A DNA stretch of 36,154 nucleotides from an uncultured Oscillospiraceae bacterium (GTDB lineage Bacteria; Bacillota; Clostridia; Oscillospirales; Oscillospiraceae): assembly GCA_934661135.1 (NCBI GenBank), contig CAKUJA010000006.1, forward strand, positions 1 to 36,154. The letters run 5' to 3'. Both the position numbers and the translations under genes were made by a program. Shown here in pieces: positions 1 to 7,420 of this stretch. Each line of letters starts with the position of its first letter. Position 1 is the first letter of the stretch. Under the pieces are notes generated by a model, which had not been told where the DNA came from, made no database searches, and saw only the letters and a program-made list of their open reading frames with translations.

Positions 1-1000
1 CATGGTAGTCGAACAGCTTGAGCGCCAAACGGTCAGCGATGACAGAGGACTGGCCGATGGCGATGTTGGCGAACGGGCCGGCATGGATGAGAACCGGCTG
101 ATGCTCAACGGTGTAGCACATGGTCGGGTTGATGGTGTTGCGCATCCACGCGGTCATGGCGCCGGCAACCTCGAGATCCTCGCAGGTGACAGGCTCGCCG
201 CTCCTGGAGTAGGCGACAACGATCTTGCCGATACGCTCACGCAGATCCTTCAGATCGCGGGCAACGGCGAGGATTGCCATCAGCTCAGAGCCGACAGCGA
301 TGCCGAACTTGGACTCCATCAGGAAGCCGTCCAGACGGCCGCCGAGACCGATGATGATGTTGCGCATAGACTGTGCGCAGAAGTCGATGACCCAACCCAT
401 TTCGACGCGCTTCGGGTCGATGTCAAGGCGCTTCAGACCCTTCTTGGCCAGCCATTCGTCGTTATTATTGCGCTCGTGCTGCATACGAGCGGTCAGCGCG
501 ACCATGGCGAGGTTGTGCGCATTCATGATGTCGTTGATGTCGCCGGTCAGGCCGAGGGAGAACTCGGTCATCGGCATCAGCAGCGCGTTGCCGCCGCCTG
601 CTGCGGTGCCCTTGACGTTCATCGTCGGGCCGCCGGAGGGCTGACGAAGTGCGCCGCCAACATTCTTGCCCAGCTTGCCAAGGCCTTCAATCAGGCCGAG
701 AGAAACCGTGGACTTGCCTTCGCCGAACGGCGTCGGGGTGATCGCGGTCACTTCGATGAACTTGCCGTCGGGCTTATCCTTCAGACGGTTCATCACCTTG
801 ATGAAGTCAATCTTCGGGGTCTTGCCGTAGGGAATGATCTCCTCCGGGAGCAGGCCGAGCTTTTCGCGGAAATAATCCACGGAAGGCAGCGCCTTTTCCG
901 CTTCCTCAGCGATCTGCCAGTCCTTATACATGGTCGGATCGAGCGTGACGCGGCCGGTCTGCGGGTCGACATACTTACCATCTTTGAATTCGATTGCCAT
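1..1000 (-). CDS. fhs: Formate--tetrahydrofolate ligase, partial (C-terminus off the window)
   Basis: ATP-dependent ligation of formate to tetrahydrofolate giving 10-formyl-THF, the entry step of the methyl branch of the Wood-Ljungdahl pathway. Read from the ATG at 998-1000, 333 residues are present of about 555 usual for the family; the rest lies beyond base 1. Residues 88-98 carry the P-loop TPTPFGEGKST, followed by family blocks such as GGPTMNVKG, MTEFSLGLTGDI, NAHNLAMVAL, SELMAIL and GPFANIA. The start has a strong Shine-Dalgarno (AAGGAGGAA, about 1008-1016). Compared with the common clostridial enzyme it has roughly 25 extra N-terminal residues and variant blocks (EGKSTVSLGL, ALRQPSGGP), so it belongs to a divergent subfamily; catalytic identity is still clear. 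It has its own promoter and leader just upstream and follows the trigger-factor-like gene after a terminator. Confidence 0.93.
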   Translation of the reverse strand, partial: MAIEFKDGKYVDPQTGRVTLDPTMYKDWQIAEEAEKALPSVDYFREKLGLLPEEIIPYGKTPKIDFIKVMNRLKDKPDGKFIEVTAITPTPFGEGKSTVSLGLIEGLGKLGKNVGGALRQPSGGPTMNVKGTAAGGGNALLMPMTEFSLGLTGDINDIMNAHNLAMVALTARMQHERNNNDEWLAKKGLKRLDIDPKRVEMGWVIDFCAQSMRNIIIGLGGRLDGFLMESKFGIAVGSELMAILAVARDLKDLRERIGKIVVAYSRSGEPVTCEDLEVAGAMTAWMRNTINPTMCYTVEHQPVLIHAGPFANIAIGQSSVIADRLALKLFDYH

Positions 1001-1022
1001 AGTGCGTTTCCTCCTTAAGGAA

Positions 1023-1128
1023 CCCTCGGGGCCTTAACATCCCCTGAGGGGTATGGTGTTTTTTGACGCCGCGCTTCCAAAATCCACGTACCTCGGCGCC
1101 TAATCGATAATCTTTTATCGGTTACGTG
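1023..1128 (-). promoter_or_regulatory. Structured 5' leader of fhs
   Basis: The roughly 125-nt untranslated leader between the fhs promoter and start codon is rich in complementary segments. Bases 1085-1090 (CACGTA) pair with 1123-1128 (TACGTG), enclosing a hairpin of 1105-1110 with 1115-1120 (CGATAA/TTATCG). A second stem pairs 1023-1031 with 1041-1050 (CCCTCGGGG with CCCCtGAGGG), ending a few bases before the Shine-Dalgarno. I could not match the leader to a THF, ZTP or other riboswitch consensus that I know. A regulatory RNA is an inference from structure and position only. Confidence 0.4.
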
Positions 1129-1131
1129 CAC

Positions 1132-1160
1132 AGTGTACCATCTTCCTTTCGATAAGTCAA
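1132..1160 (-). promoter_or_regulatory. Sigma-A-type promoter of fhs
   Basis: Reading the minus strand, a -35 TTGACT (1155-1160) and a -10 TACACT (1132-1137) are separated by exactly 17 bases. It lies after the terminator of the preceding gene, so fhs is probably transcribed separately from the RACo operon. Confidence 0.65.
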
Positions 1161-1254
1161 TACCGAAATATCAAATCAATGATTTTTCTTCCATTTTTCA
1201 TATGGCCGAGCCTCTTTTGATGTATAACTTGTCAAGAGATTTGTGCAATATCAC

Positions 1255-1284
1255 AAAAGCGGCAGCTCTTTTCCGAGCCGCCGC
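1255..1284 (-). terminator. Rho-independent terminator after the trigger-factor-like gene
   Basis: Arms 1259-1268 (GCGGCAGCTC) and 1275-1284 (GAGCCGCCGC) form a ten-pair stem with one mismatch, followed on the minus strand by TTTT. It starts about 17 bases after the stop codon of the gene ending at 1302. Confidence 0.8.
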
Positions 1285-1301
1285 TGTGACTTTACCCATT
1301 C

Positions 1302-2255
1302 TCAGCCGCCGACTGTGATCTCCGTCACGTCTGCCAGCGCGCGCACCAGTGCAAACGCCTTCGTCGTCAAAACGCTGTTTTCCACCGCTTTGGAGAATTC
1401 CTCATCGCAATACCCTTTCAGCTCGTCCAACGAAAGGCCGTTCTGCTGGGCGATCACCTTCATCGCGTCGTCGATGTCAGCCTGTGTTGCGCGCAGTCCC
1501 TCCAAAATCGTAATCCGGTCAACCGCCTTCTGCACGCGAAGCGTCTGCTCTGCGTCTGCGCGCGCATCGTCGCGGAGCGATTCCATCGTTGCGCCGGTAA
1601 ACTTGCAGTAGTCCTCAATGTGCAGTCCGCGCTGGCCGAGCTGCGCCTGAAGCGTCTGAATCTGCTGGTCAATCGCGGCGTTCAGCTCGTCCGCTGTCGG
1701 CGTGTAGTCGATCGTGGCCGCGGCCTGCCGCATCAGCTTGTCCTGCAGCTCCATCTCCGCACGCTGGTCGTAATAGCGGCGCAGATTCTCGTGCACCTGT
1801 GCGCGCAGATCGTCGTAGCTCTCGCAGCCGACGCTCTTGGCAAACTCGTCCTGCGACGCATATTCGCCCTTTTCACGGATCGCGTGCACCTTGCAGACAA
1901 ATTTTGCGTCCTTCCCGGCCAGCTCCGGCGCATGATATTCCTTCGGGAATGTGACGTTCACCGTCACCTCCTGCCCTGGCTCGCAGCCGACAAGCTGCTC
2001 CTCAAAGCCGGGGATGAACATTCCGCTGCCCAGCGTAAGCGCCTGATTTTGCGCCGTTCCGCCGGGGAACTGCACGCCGTCGCAGTAGCCGGCATAGTCG
2101 AGCACCAACTCGTCTCCGAGCTTTGCCGGCCGGTCGGTCACCATATGCACACAGGGGTTTTGCTGCTGCATCTGCGCAATCCGCGTATCCAGCTCCTTTT
2201 CCGTAACGGCCACATGCTCCAGTGTTCCCTTCAGGCCGCGATATACAAATTCCAT
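1302..2255 (-). CDS. Trigger-factor-like peptidyl-prolyl isomerase lacking the ribosome-binding domain
   Basis: 317 residues, against about 430 for full trigger factor. The protein begins almost directly at the FKBP-type PPIase domain (about residues 45-130, with GDELVLDY, LGSGMFIPGFEEQLVG and VTFPKEYHAPELAGK), followed by the helical C-terminal chaperone domain (about 135-317). The roughly 110-residue N-terminal ribosome-docking domain with its signature loop is absent, and nothing upstream encodes it: the DUF3786 stop is only 13 bases before the ATG. The start has a good Shine-Dalgarno (AAGGAG). Its place as third gene of the RACo operon suggests a dedicated folding or metal-site maturation role for ACS or the corrinoid protein, rather than general co-translational folding; this is inference. 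The housekeeping trigger factor is presumably elsewhere. Confidence 0.85.
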   Translation of the reverse strand: MEFVYRGLKGTLEHVAVTEKELDTRIAQMQQQNPCVHMVTDRPAKLGDELVLDYAGYCDGVQFPGGTAQNQALTLGSGMFIPGFEEQLVGCEPGQEVTVNVTFPKEYHAPELAGKDAKFVCKVHAIREKGEYASQDEFAKSVGCESYDDLRAQVHENLRRYYDQRAEMELQDKLMRQAAATIDYTPTADELNAAIDQQIQTLQAQLGQRGLHIEDYCKFTGATMESLRDDARADAEQTLRVQKAVDRITILEGLRATQADIDDAMKVIAQQNGLSLDELKGYCDEEFSKAVENSVLTTKAFALVRALADVTEITVGG

Positions 2256-2267
2256 GTTGGTTTCTCC

Positions 2268-2882
2268 TTAAAGTTCTTTCTTAATCGCTGTAATTAACAG
2301 GTCGCCCGCCACAACGCGATCCTCTGCGGCGAAGCCGCTCTCAAAATTGTCTGAATAAAGCACCTGCGCGCTTGGCGGGAACTCGTCGTCCCCCGCGTAG
2401 ACCATGATCTGCATCCGGTAGCCGCCGAGGAACTCAAATTGATACCCGGCATCGCCGTGCGGCAGTCGGATCGCCCCCATCTTCTCGCAGGCCGCGGCGA
2501 ATTTGGCAACTTTTGTGCCAAACGTAAACGCCGCGCGCGTCAGCACGCGCCCCGTGTAGGGCTGAATATACATCTCGCCCCACGGCATCTCGCGGAAGGT
2601 CTTAAACTGGCTCGACGGTTCAGCCTGCTTCCCCTCCAGCAAAAAGCGCAGCAAAAACGTCTGGCACGGCAGGCTGCTGAGACCAAATGCCCCGTCCTTG
2701 TCCGCTGTGATGGCGTATTCCGGCCACGCGATCTGATACGTCACGCCGAGCAGCCGGACGGCAAATTGCCCATCCGCAAACGGCACGCCGCAGCGCTTTG
2801 CCGCTTCCGCCGGGTCAATCGCGCGGAATTTTTCTTCATAGTGCGCAAACGGCACCTCTTCTTTGTTGTTCTGTACCTGCAT
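2268..2882 (-). CDS. DUF3786-like protein
   Basis: 204 residues with no signal peptide or membrane segment. The pattern (an N-terminal region with PFADGQFAVRLLGVTYQI, then LPCQTFLLRFLLEGK and FRE) resembles the DUF3786 family, which I recall near corrinoid/ACS genes in anaerobes. The function is unknown. The start codon lies 3 bases after the RACo stop and the next gene follows 12 bases after its stop, so the three genes form one tight transcription unit. An accessory role in corrinoid protein or ACS activation is an inference from context only. Family assignment is from memory of the motif pattern and should be checked with a profile search. Confidence 0.6.
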   Translation of the reverse strand: MQVQNNKEEVPFAHYEEKFRAIDPAEAAKRCGVPFADGQFAVRLLGVTYQIAWPEYAITADKDGAFGLSSLPCQTFLLRFLLEGKQAEPSSQFKTFREMPWGEMYIQPYTGRVLTRAAFTFGTKVAKFAAACEKMGAIRLPHGDAGYQFEFLGGYRMQIMVYAGDDEFPPSAQVLYSDNFESGFAAEDRVVAGDLLITAIKKEL

Positions 2883-2885
2883 CGT

Positions 2886-4817
2886 TTACTCCTGTACGCT
2901 GGACGGGAACAGCTCGCGGTTGGTGTGCGGAAGGAAGCACGCCGCGACGAACTCATCCATATAGCGCGGGTTGGTAGAAAGCTCCATATACGTCATGTTC
3001 GACGCCAGCTCGTCGACCTTGTCAACCGCATTGTCCGAGCACGCCATCGCATACGCGCCTGCGAGGGACGAGTTGCCGATATACTCGAACAGACTCCGAT
3101 CGACATCCGGGAACATCCCAATGCGCACTGCATTTTCCATGTTGATGCCCGAGCCGATGCCGCCCGCAACATACACGTGCTCGAGCACGCTGACGTCCAT
3201 ATCGAGCGAAGAAAGCATGATGTTAATGGCCGAGAAAATGGCGGCCTTCGCACGGATGAACGAGTCGATGTCGACCTCGGTGATTGAGATCTCGCGTCCC
3301 GTCTCACTCTCGTCCTTCGTCGCGAGGATATAGCGGCCCATGCCGTGCTCGTCGCGCGCGACACGCTTGCCCTCACGTACAAACTGCCCCTTGGCAGAGA
3401 TGATCGATGTGCGGTACAGCTCCGCAATCACGTCGATGATACCGGAGCCGCAGATACCGACCGGCTTCTGCCCGGCGTCGCCGACGATCTTCAGCGTCGG
3501 TTCCATGGTATCCTTATCGATGACCACAGCTTCGACCGCACCGTCCGTCGCGCGCATACCGCAGGAGATGTCGCCGCCCTCAAAGGCCGGGCCGGCCGAG
3601 CAGGCGCAGGACATCATAAAGTCTCGGTTGCCAAAGACAAGCTCGCCGTTCGTACCAAGGTCGATAAACAGCGAGAATTCGTCCTTGTCCCAGATCAGGC
3701 TCGTCAGCGCGCCCGCGGTGATGTCGCCGCCGACGTAAGAGCCGATGTTCGGGGAGATCAGCACCTCCGCGTCCGGGTTCGCCGGGAAGCCGAGATCCTT
3801 GGCGCTCAGGCCGCGCCATTGGAAGAACGTCGGAATATACGGCTCCATGCGGACGGGGTCTGCGTCCACGCCGAGCAGCAGATGGTTCATCGTCGTGTTG
3901 CTCGCAATGCAGACGCGGAAAATCCGGTCGGCCGGAATGCCAGCCGTCTTGCACATCAACCCCACCATCGGGCGCAGCGTCTCCTTCAGGATCGCATCCT
4001 GCAGCCGCTTCACGCCGCCGGGCTTGCCCTGCTCGATAATGCGGTTGATGACGTCTGCGCCGTAGCGAATCTGACCGTTGCCGGCGGACGCCTTCGCAAC
4101 GATCTCGCCGCTCGCCAGATCGAGCAGCACACCGGTGACCGTCGTCGTGCCAATGTCGATCGCGCAGCCGTAGAACGGCGCATCCTTTTTCACCGTCACA
4201 TCGATCACCGTGACGGTGTCACCCTTGCGGACGCCTGCAAACATGACCTTAAACGCGCCGTCGCGCAGCGTTTTGGCCAGCTTGCGAACCACGTGATACG
4301 TCAGGCGGACATCTTCGGTCTCCTCCACGGCCTGCACCGCGCGCGTCAGACGTTCGGTGTCCGGCATCGTGTCGTCCAGCGTTGGCTCGTCCATCTCCAG
4401 CCACGCCTGCACAAACGTCAAATCACGGAAGTGAATCCCCGCATTCTTCAGATCCTCCTGCAGCTTGCGGAAAATCTCCACTTCCTTGCCGGTTGAGAGG
4501 TCGGCGGTCTTCATTCGGCTCTGATAGGCCGACGCGATGTCCGGCACCTCAACGGTCACGTCGCCGATGACCTTGCTTGCGCAGCTCAGCCGCCAGCCTG
4601 CGGCATATTCCTCCTCGGAGATATGGCTCGACGGATAGCTCTCCACCTCGCCGCTGAGAATTTTGACCCGGCACTTGCCGCATGAGCCGTTGCCGGAGCA
4701 GGGCGCGTCGATTGCAACGTTCGCGCTCCGCGCCGCTTCAAGCAGCGTCATATTGGGGGACGCGGAGAACACGACCGGCTTTTCGCCGTTTTCAAATTGG
4801 AAGGTAACCTGATACAT
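2886..4817 (-). CDS. acsV: RACo: ferredoxin-type reductive activator of the corrinoid iron-sulfur protein
   Basis: 643 residues. The N-terminus is a plant-type [2Fe-2S] ferredoxin domain with cysteines at 40, 46, 49 and 79 (APCSGNGSCGKC...SCA). The C-terminal two thirds is the DUF4445/ASKHA ATPase-like region, with phosphate-binding blocks GCAIDIGTTTVTG, FIDLGTNGELV and YVAGGIGSGIN. RACo-family proteins couple ATP hydrolysis to one-electron reduction of inactive Co(II) corrinoid back to Co(I), which is needed because the CoFeSP cobalt is occasionally oxidised. The domain order, length and place directly downstream of the ACS/CoFeSP genes all fit. The ATG is preceded by AAAGGAG. It is the first gene of the unit RACo, DUF3786, trigger-factor-like. 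Confidence 0.9.
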   Translation of the reverse strand: MYQVTFQFENGEKPVVFSASPNMTLLEAARSANVAIDAPCSGNGSCGKCRVKILSGEVESYPSSHISEEEYAAGWRLSCASKVIGDVTVEVPDIASAYQSRMKTADLSTGKEVEIFRKLQEDLKNAGIHFRDLTFVQAWLEMDEPTLDDTMPDTERLTRAVQAVEETEDVRLTYHVVRKLAKTLRDGAFKVMFAGVRKGDTVTVIDVTVKKDAPFYGCAIDIGTTTVTGVLLDLASGEIVAKASAGNGQIRYGADVINRIIEQGKPGGVKRLQDAILKETLRPMVGLMCKTAGIPADRIFRVCIASNTTMNHLLLGVDADPVRMEPYIPTFFQWRGLSAKDLGFPANPDAEVLISPNIGSYVGGDITAGALTSLIWDKDEFSLFIDLGTNGELVFGNRDFMMSCACSAGPAFEGGDISCGMRATDGAVEAVVIDKDTMEPTLKIVGDAGQKPVGICGSGIIDVIAELYRTSIISAKGQFVREGKRVARDEHGMGRYILATKDESETGREISITEVDIDSFIRAKAAIFSAINIMLSSLDMDVSVLEHVYVAGGIGSGINMENAVRIGMFPDVDRSLFEYIGNSSLAGAYAMACSDNAVDKVDELASNMTYMELSTNPRYMDEFVAACFLPHTNRELFPSSVQE

Positions 4818-5137
4818 CGGATGGGGTCTCCTTTCGGTGTGAGTTCATATTATTTATAATGTTGAAAAGTCTTTGCGTCTGCGAAGCATCAGTATTCGTA
4901 CACGCAACTCCTTTTCACGGACACTCCATTGTTTTCGTCCGCACGTGGCGCACATTTGCATAAAAAGGGGAGGACAGACGTCCTCCCCCTGTTATGTTTG
5001 CTCTATATCCGGCAGTGTGCGAACAGCTTCACGGGGTGGGAATCCCCGCTGTTCCATCGGCAAAAGCGCTTTCCCCGCGCAGCAACGCACGGTGTATTCC
5101 GGAAACGCTCCGGCAACGCGGCACTGCCGCTATTATA
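4818..5137. other. Gene-free spacer between acsB and RACo
   Basis: Holds no convincing gene. On the acsB side it contains a compact hairpin (GAACAGC 5021-5027 with GCTGTTC 5048-5054, inner GGGG 5033-5036 with CCCC 5044-5047) and the acsB terminator near 4962-4988. The remaining part before RACo is AT-rich around 4848-4862 and may contain its promoter, but no clear -35/-10 pair is visible. Confidence 0.5.
4962..4988 (-). terminator. Rho-independent terminator after acsB
   Basis: A perfect 9-bp stem, GGGGAGGAC (4967-4975) with GTCCTCCCC (4980-4988), has an AGAC loop and is followed on the minus strand by five Ts. It lies about 150 bases after the acsB stop. Confidence 0.85.
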
Positions 5138-7273
5138 TTACATCAAAGGCTCCAATGCAAGCACCGGATGGTTTTTCTCCTGCAAGAACTCCATCAGCGC
5201 ATCGCAGTCGGTGCAGATCGTCTCGTCGGCGATCATGTCGGTGAAGTTGTCAATGCCGTAGAGTTCCTTCGCGGTCTTGTTCAGGCGCTCGCCCACGTCG
5301 TCCTTCAGTTCCTTCGGCATCCACACGATGCGCTCGATGCCGCCCTCGGCGTGGATGAACTTCTTGGAGGAAATGAAGTGACGGCCATGACCCATGTAAC
5401 CCGGAGTCTGGACGCCGCCGCCCGTGCAGGACGCCAGCTCGCCGAACGTCATGCCGGCGGGGGTCATACCCGCGTATTCACGGTTGACGACGATGAAGCC
5501 GTTGGACATCGGCTCAATGCCCGAGATGCACTCGAAGCAGCCGCAGGAGGTCATCGGGTCCTCCATGATGGAGTACAGCGTGACTTCCTCCACCGCGCCG
5601 TGCGTCGCGTCCTTGATGGCCTCATTGACCGTCGTGTAGCGGCCGGTGCGCTCATCCAGGCAGCCTTCCTTCAGAATCGGCTGGGACGGGCCATTCGGAT
5701 TCAGCTCATAGGTCGCCTTCGCGTCGAGCCACGAAACGGCGCCGCACAGACCCAGACGCTCCGGCGTAACGACGCAGCAGTGTGCCGGCGCGAACGACTG
5801 GCAGAGGATACAGGTGAAGAACCGGTCGACAGATTCGTCAGTCATGGAGGCCAGACGGTCGTCGCGCGCGTTGTAGCGCGGCATCGCAACCTCGTTCAGG
5901 AACCTCGTCGCCTTCTCCGGATCGGTAATCAGGCGGATTTCGCACTTGTCCACAACCGCGTCAAATTCGTCCATAATCATATGGTACAGAACCTCGCCGA
6001 AGTGGTGCAGCCGCAGGCCATGCTCATAGGCATCCTTGGAAATACGGATGCGGAACTGGTTGCGCTGGCCGGTATGCATGACGCCTTCCATGTAGTTGAA
6101 CCATGCGTGAATCTTGCGCTCAATGACAGACTCAAAGTCAGTCTGCATCTTCTTGCCCGTGACATAAATGCAGGTAGCCAGCGCATATTCGAGGTCACCG
6201 GAGTCGATGTCCGGGCCGTCGATGGTGATCTTATGATCCTCAACTTCGGAAGCGTCCTTCATCTGGACAAGCTCGCAGGTGGTGTTCTTGGCAGACCAGA
6301 ATTCAACCTTCATATCGGCCTTACGGATAATTTCGCCCTCAAACGCCGCCGCAAACGCAACCGGAATCGGCAGCTCCTTGGACTTGATCTTAATGCCGCG
6401 CAGCTCGAGCGACTTCTTGACAGTCTCACTGTGATCGGTGCAGGATTCCAGCGCCCCCGGAACCTGATTTTCGCCGAGGTCGACGTCAACCACAACCGGG
6501 AAGCCCAGCGCAATCGCGCCCGCACCAGCGGAAACGACAACCGGATCGATATCGCCGAACGTGTTGACGAACGCCGGCACGCGTTCCTTCGTGTAGGCCA
6601 GCAGTCCGGCCAGATCGCCCGGCTGCACATTACCGAAGATCAGCGCCGCGCGGATTGCAACGGTGACGACGTGGATGACCGCAGTCACATCGTGACCCAG
6701 CGGGATGACGCGCAGCTCCAGACCCATCTTGACGCCCTGCTCTGCGCACTGCTCGATGACATCGCCGACCATAAAGGTCATAATGCCCTTGGACTGATAA
6801 CCCTTGACGACAGCGGCCACATCCTCGGCCTTTTCCGCCTTGCCCAGCACAACGGCCACGCCGGGAATATCGCCCGTGACCAGCGGCACGCCGAGCGAAC
6901 GGATGATCGGATCGGGCACAAAGCCGATGCCGGGAACCGTTGCCTGCTCATAGGCGCCCTTCGGCTCCGCATATTTCAGACCTTCCAGAATCTCTGCGCC
7001 GACCGCTGTCGCAAGACCCGCGTTGAGCGCCTGCCCGAGATCCTCCTGATTGGTAATCAAGCTTTTCAGCACACCGACACACGCTGGCAGATCGCCCAGC
7101 GTCTTGACCTTGACGCCGGTTGCTGCATAGATCGTGGGGAAGAAATACGCAGTATCCGGGAACGCAAGCTCCTTCTCGGCACCGTATTTGGCAATTGCGT
7201 CGTTGACAGCACCCTCGGTCAGGCTGGCAACGGCATTGGAGCCGCTGTAAATGAGATCAGTTAATACGCTCAT
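5138..7273 (-). CDS. acsB: Acetyl-CoA synthase catalytic subunit (bacterial CODH/ACS alpha)
   Basis: Joins CO, the methyl group of methyl-CoFeSP and CoA into acetyl-CoA at the nickel-iron A-cluster. 711 residues from the ATG at 7271-7273, chosen because GGGAGGA lies 6 bases upstream; an earlier ATG at 7291 would translate through that Shine-Dalgarno. It has the full bacterial layout, including the N-terminal helical domain that docks CODH. All six A-cluster cysteines are present: 488, 491, 500 and 510 (CILC...C...C) and 577/579 in CGCFEC, with the same spacing I recall for the Moorella enzyme. No carbon monoxide dehydrogenase gene accompanies it in this window. Upstream is the acsC-acsE fusion, downstream a terminator. 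Confidence 0.97.
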   Translation of the reverse strand: MSVLTDLIYSGSNAVASLTEGAVNDAIAKYGAEKELAFPDTAYFFPTIYAATGVKVKTLGDLPACVGVLKSLITNQEDLGQALNAGLATAVGAEILEGLKYAEPKGAYEQATVPGIGFVPDPIIRSLGVPLVTGDIPGVAVVLGKAEKAEDVAAVVKGYQSKGIMTFMVGDVIEQCAEQGVKMGLELRVIPLGHDVTAVIHVVTVAIRAALIFGNVQPGDLAGLLAYTKERVPAFVNTFGDIDPVVVSAGAGAIALGFPVVVDVDLGENQVPGALESCTDHSETVKKSLELRGIKIKSKELPIPVAFAAAFEGEIIRKADMKVEFWSAKNTTCELVQMKDASEVEDHKITIDGPDIDSGDLEYALATCIYVTGKKMQTDFESVIERKIHAWFNYMEGVMHTGQRNQFRIRISKDAYEHGLRLHHFGEVLYHMIMDEFDAVVDKCEIRLITDPEKATRFLNEVAMPRYNARDDRLASMTDESVDRFFTCILCQSFAPAHCCVVTPERLGLCGAVSWLDAKATYELNPNGPSQPILKEGCLDERTGRYTTVNEAIKDATHGAVEEVTLYSIMEDPMTSCGCFECISGIEPMSNGFIVVNREYAGMTPAGMTFGELASCTGGGVQTPGYMGHGRHFISSKKFIHAEGGIERIVWMPKELKDDVGERLNKTAKELYGIDNFTDMIADETICTDCDALMEFLQEKNHPVLALEPLM

Positions 7274-7308
7274 AAAATCCTCCCATTTCATATTTTGTGA
7301 TATGAAAA

Positions 7309-7342
7309 AGCTGATTTCCCGATTTATTCCGGAAAATCAGCT
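7309..7342. repeat. Hairpin in the acsCE-acsB spacer
   Basis: AGCTGATTT near 7309-7317 pairs with AAATCAGCT near 7334-7342, with further G/C pairing inside. It sits about 35 bases before the acsB start, in the leader of that part of the transcript. Confidence 0.5.
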
Positions 7343-7379
7343 AATTTCCCGCTTTTTTTCATTGACTGAAAAAGCGCCG

Positions 7380-7410
7380 ATTCCCTGCCGGAAATTATCC
7401 GGCAGGGAAT
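7380..7410 (-). terminator. Perfect hairpin just after the acsC-acsE stop
   Basis: A 13-bp perfect stem (ATTCCCTGCCGGA 7380-7392 with TCCGGCAGGGAAT 7398-7410, 5-nt loop) begins 10 bases after the stop codon. On the minus strand it is followed by CGGCGCTTTTTC rather than an immediate T-run, so it may be an attenuating or RNA-stabilising hairpin, not a full terminator, within an otherwise co-directional operon. Confidence 0.6.
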
Positions 7411-7420
7411 GGATTTGCTT

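Noticed and set aside
1023..1128. Known THF or ZTP riboswitch in the fhs leader
   Set aside because: I could not find the conserved core segments of either class; only generic stems are supported.
4994..7264. Long plus-strand open frame (756 codons) opposite acsB
   Set aside because: It mirrors a clear acsB gene in GC-rich DNA; the product is His/Arg/Leu/Ala-rich without motifs and has no ribosome-binding site.
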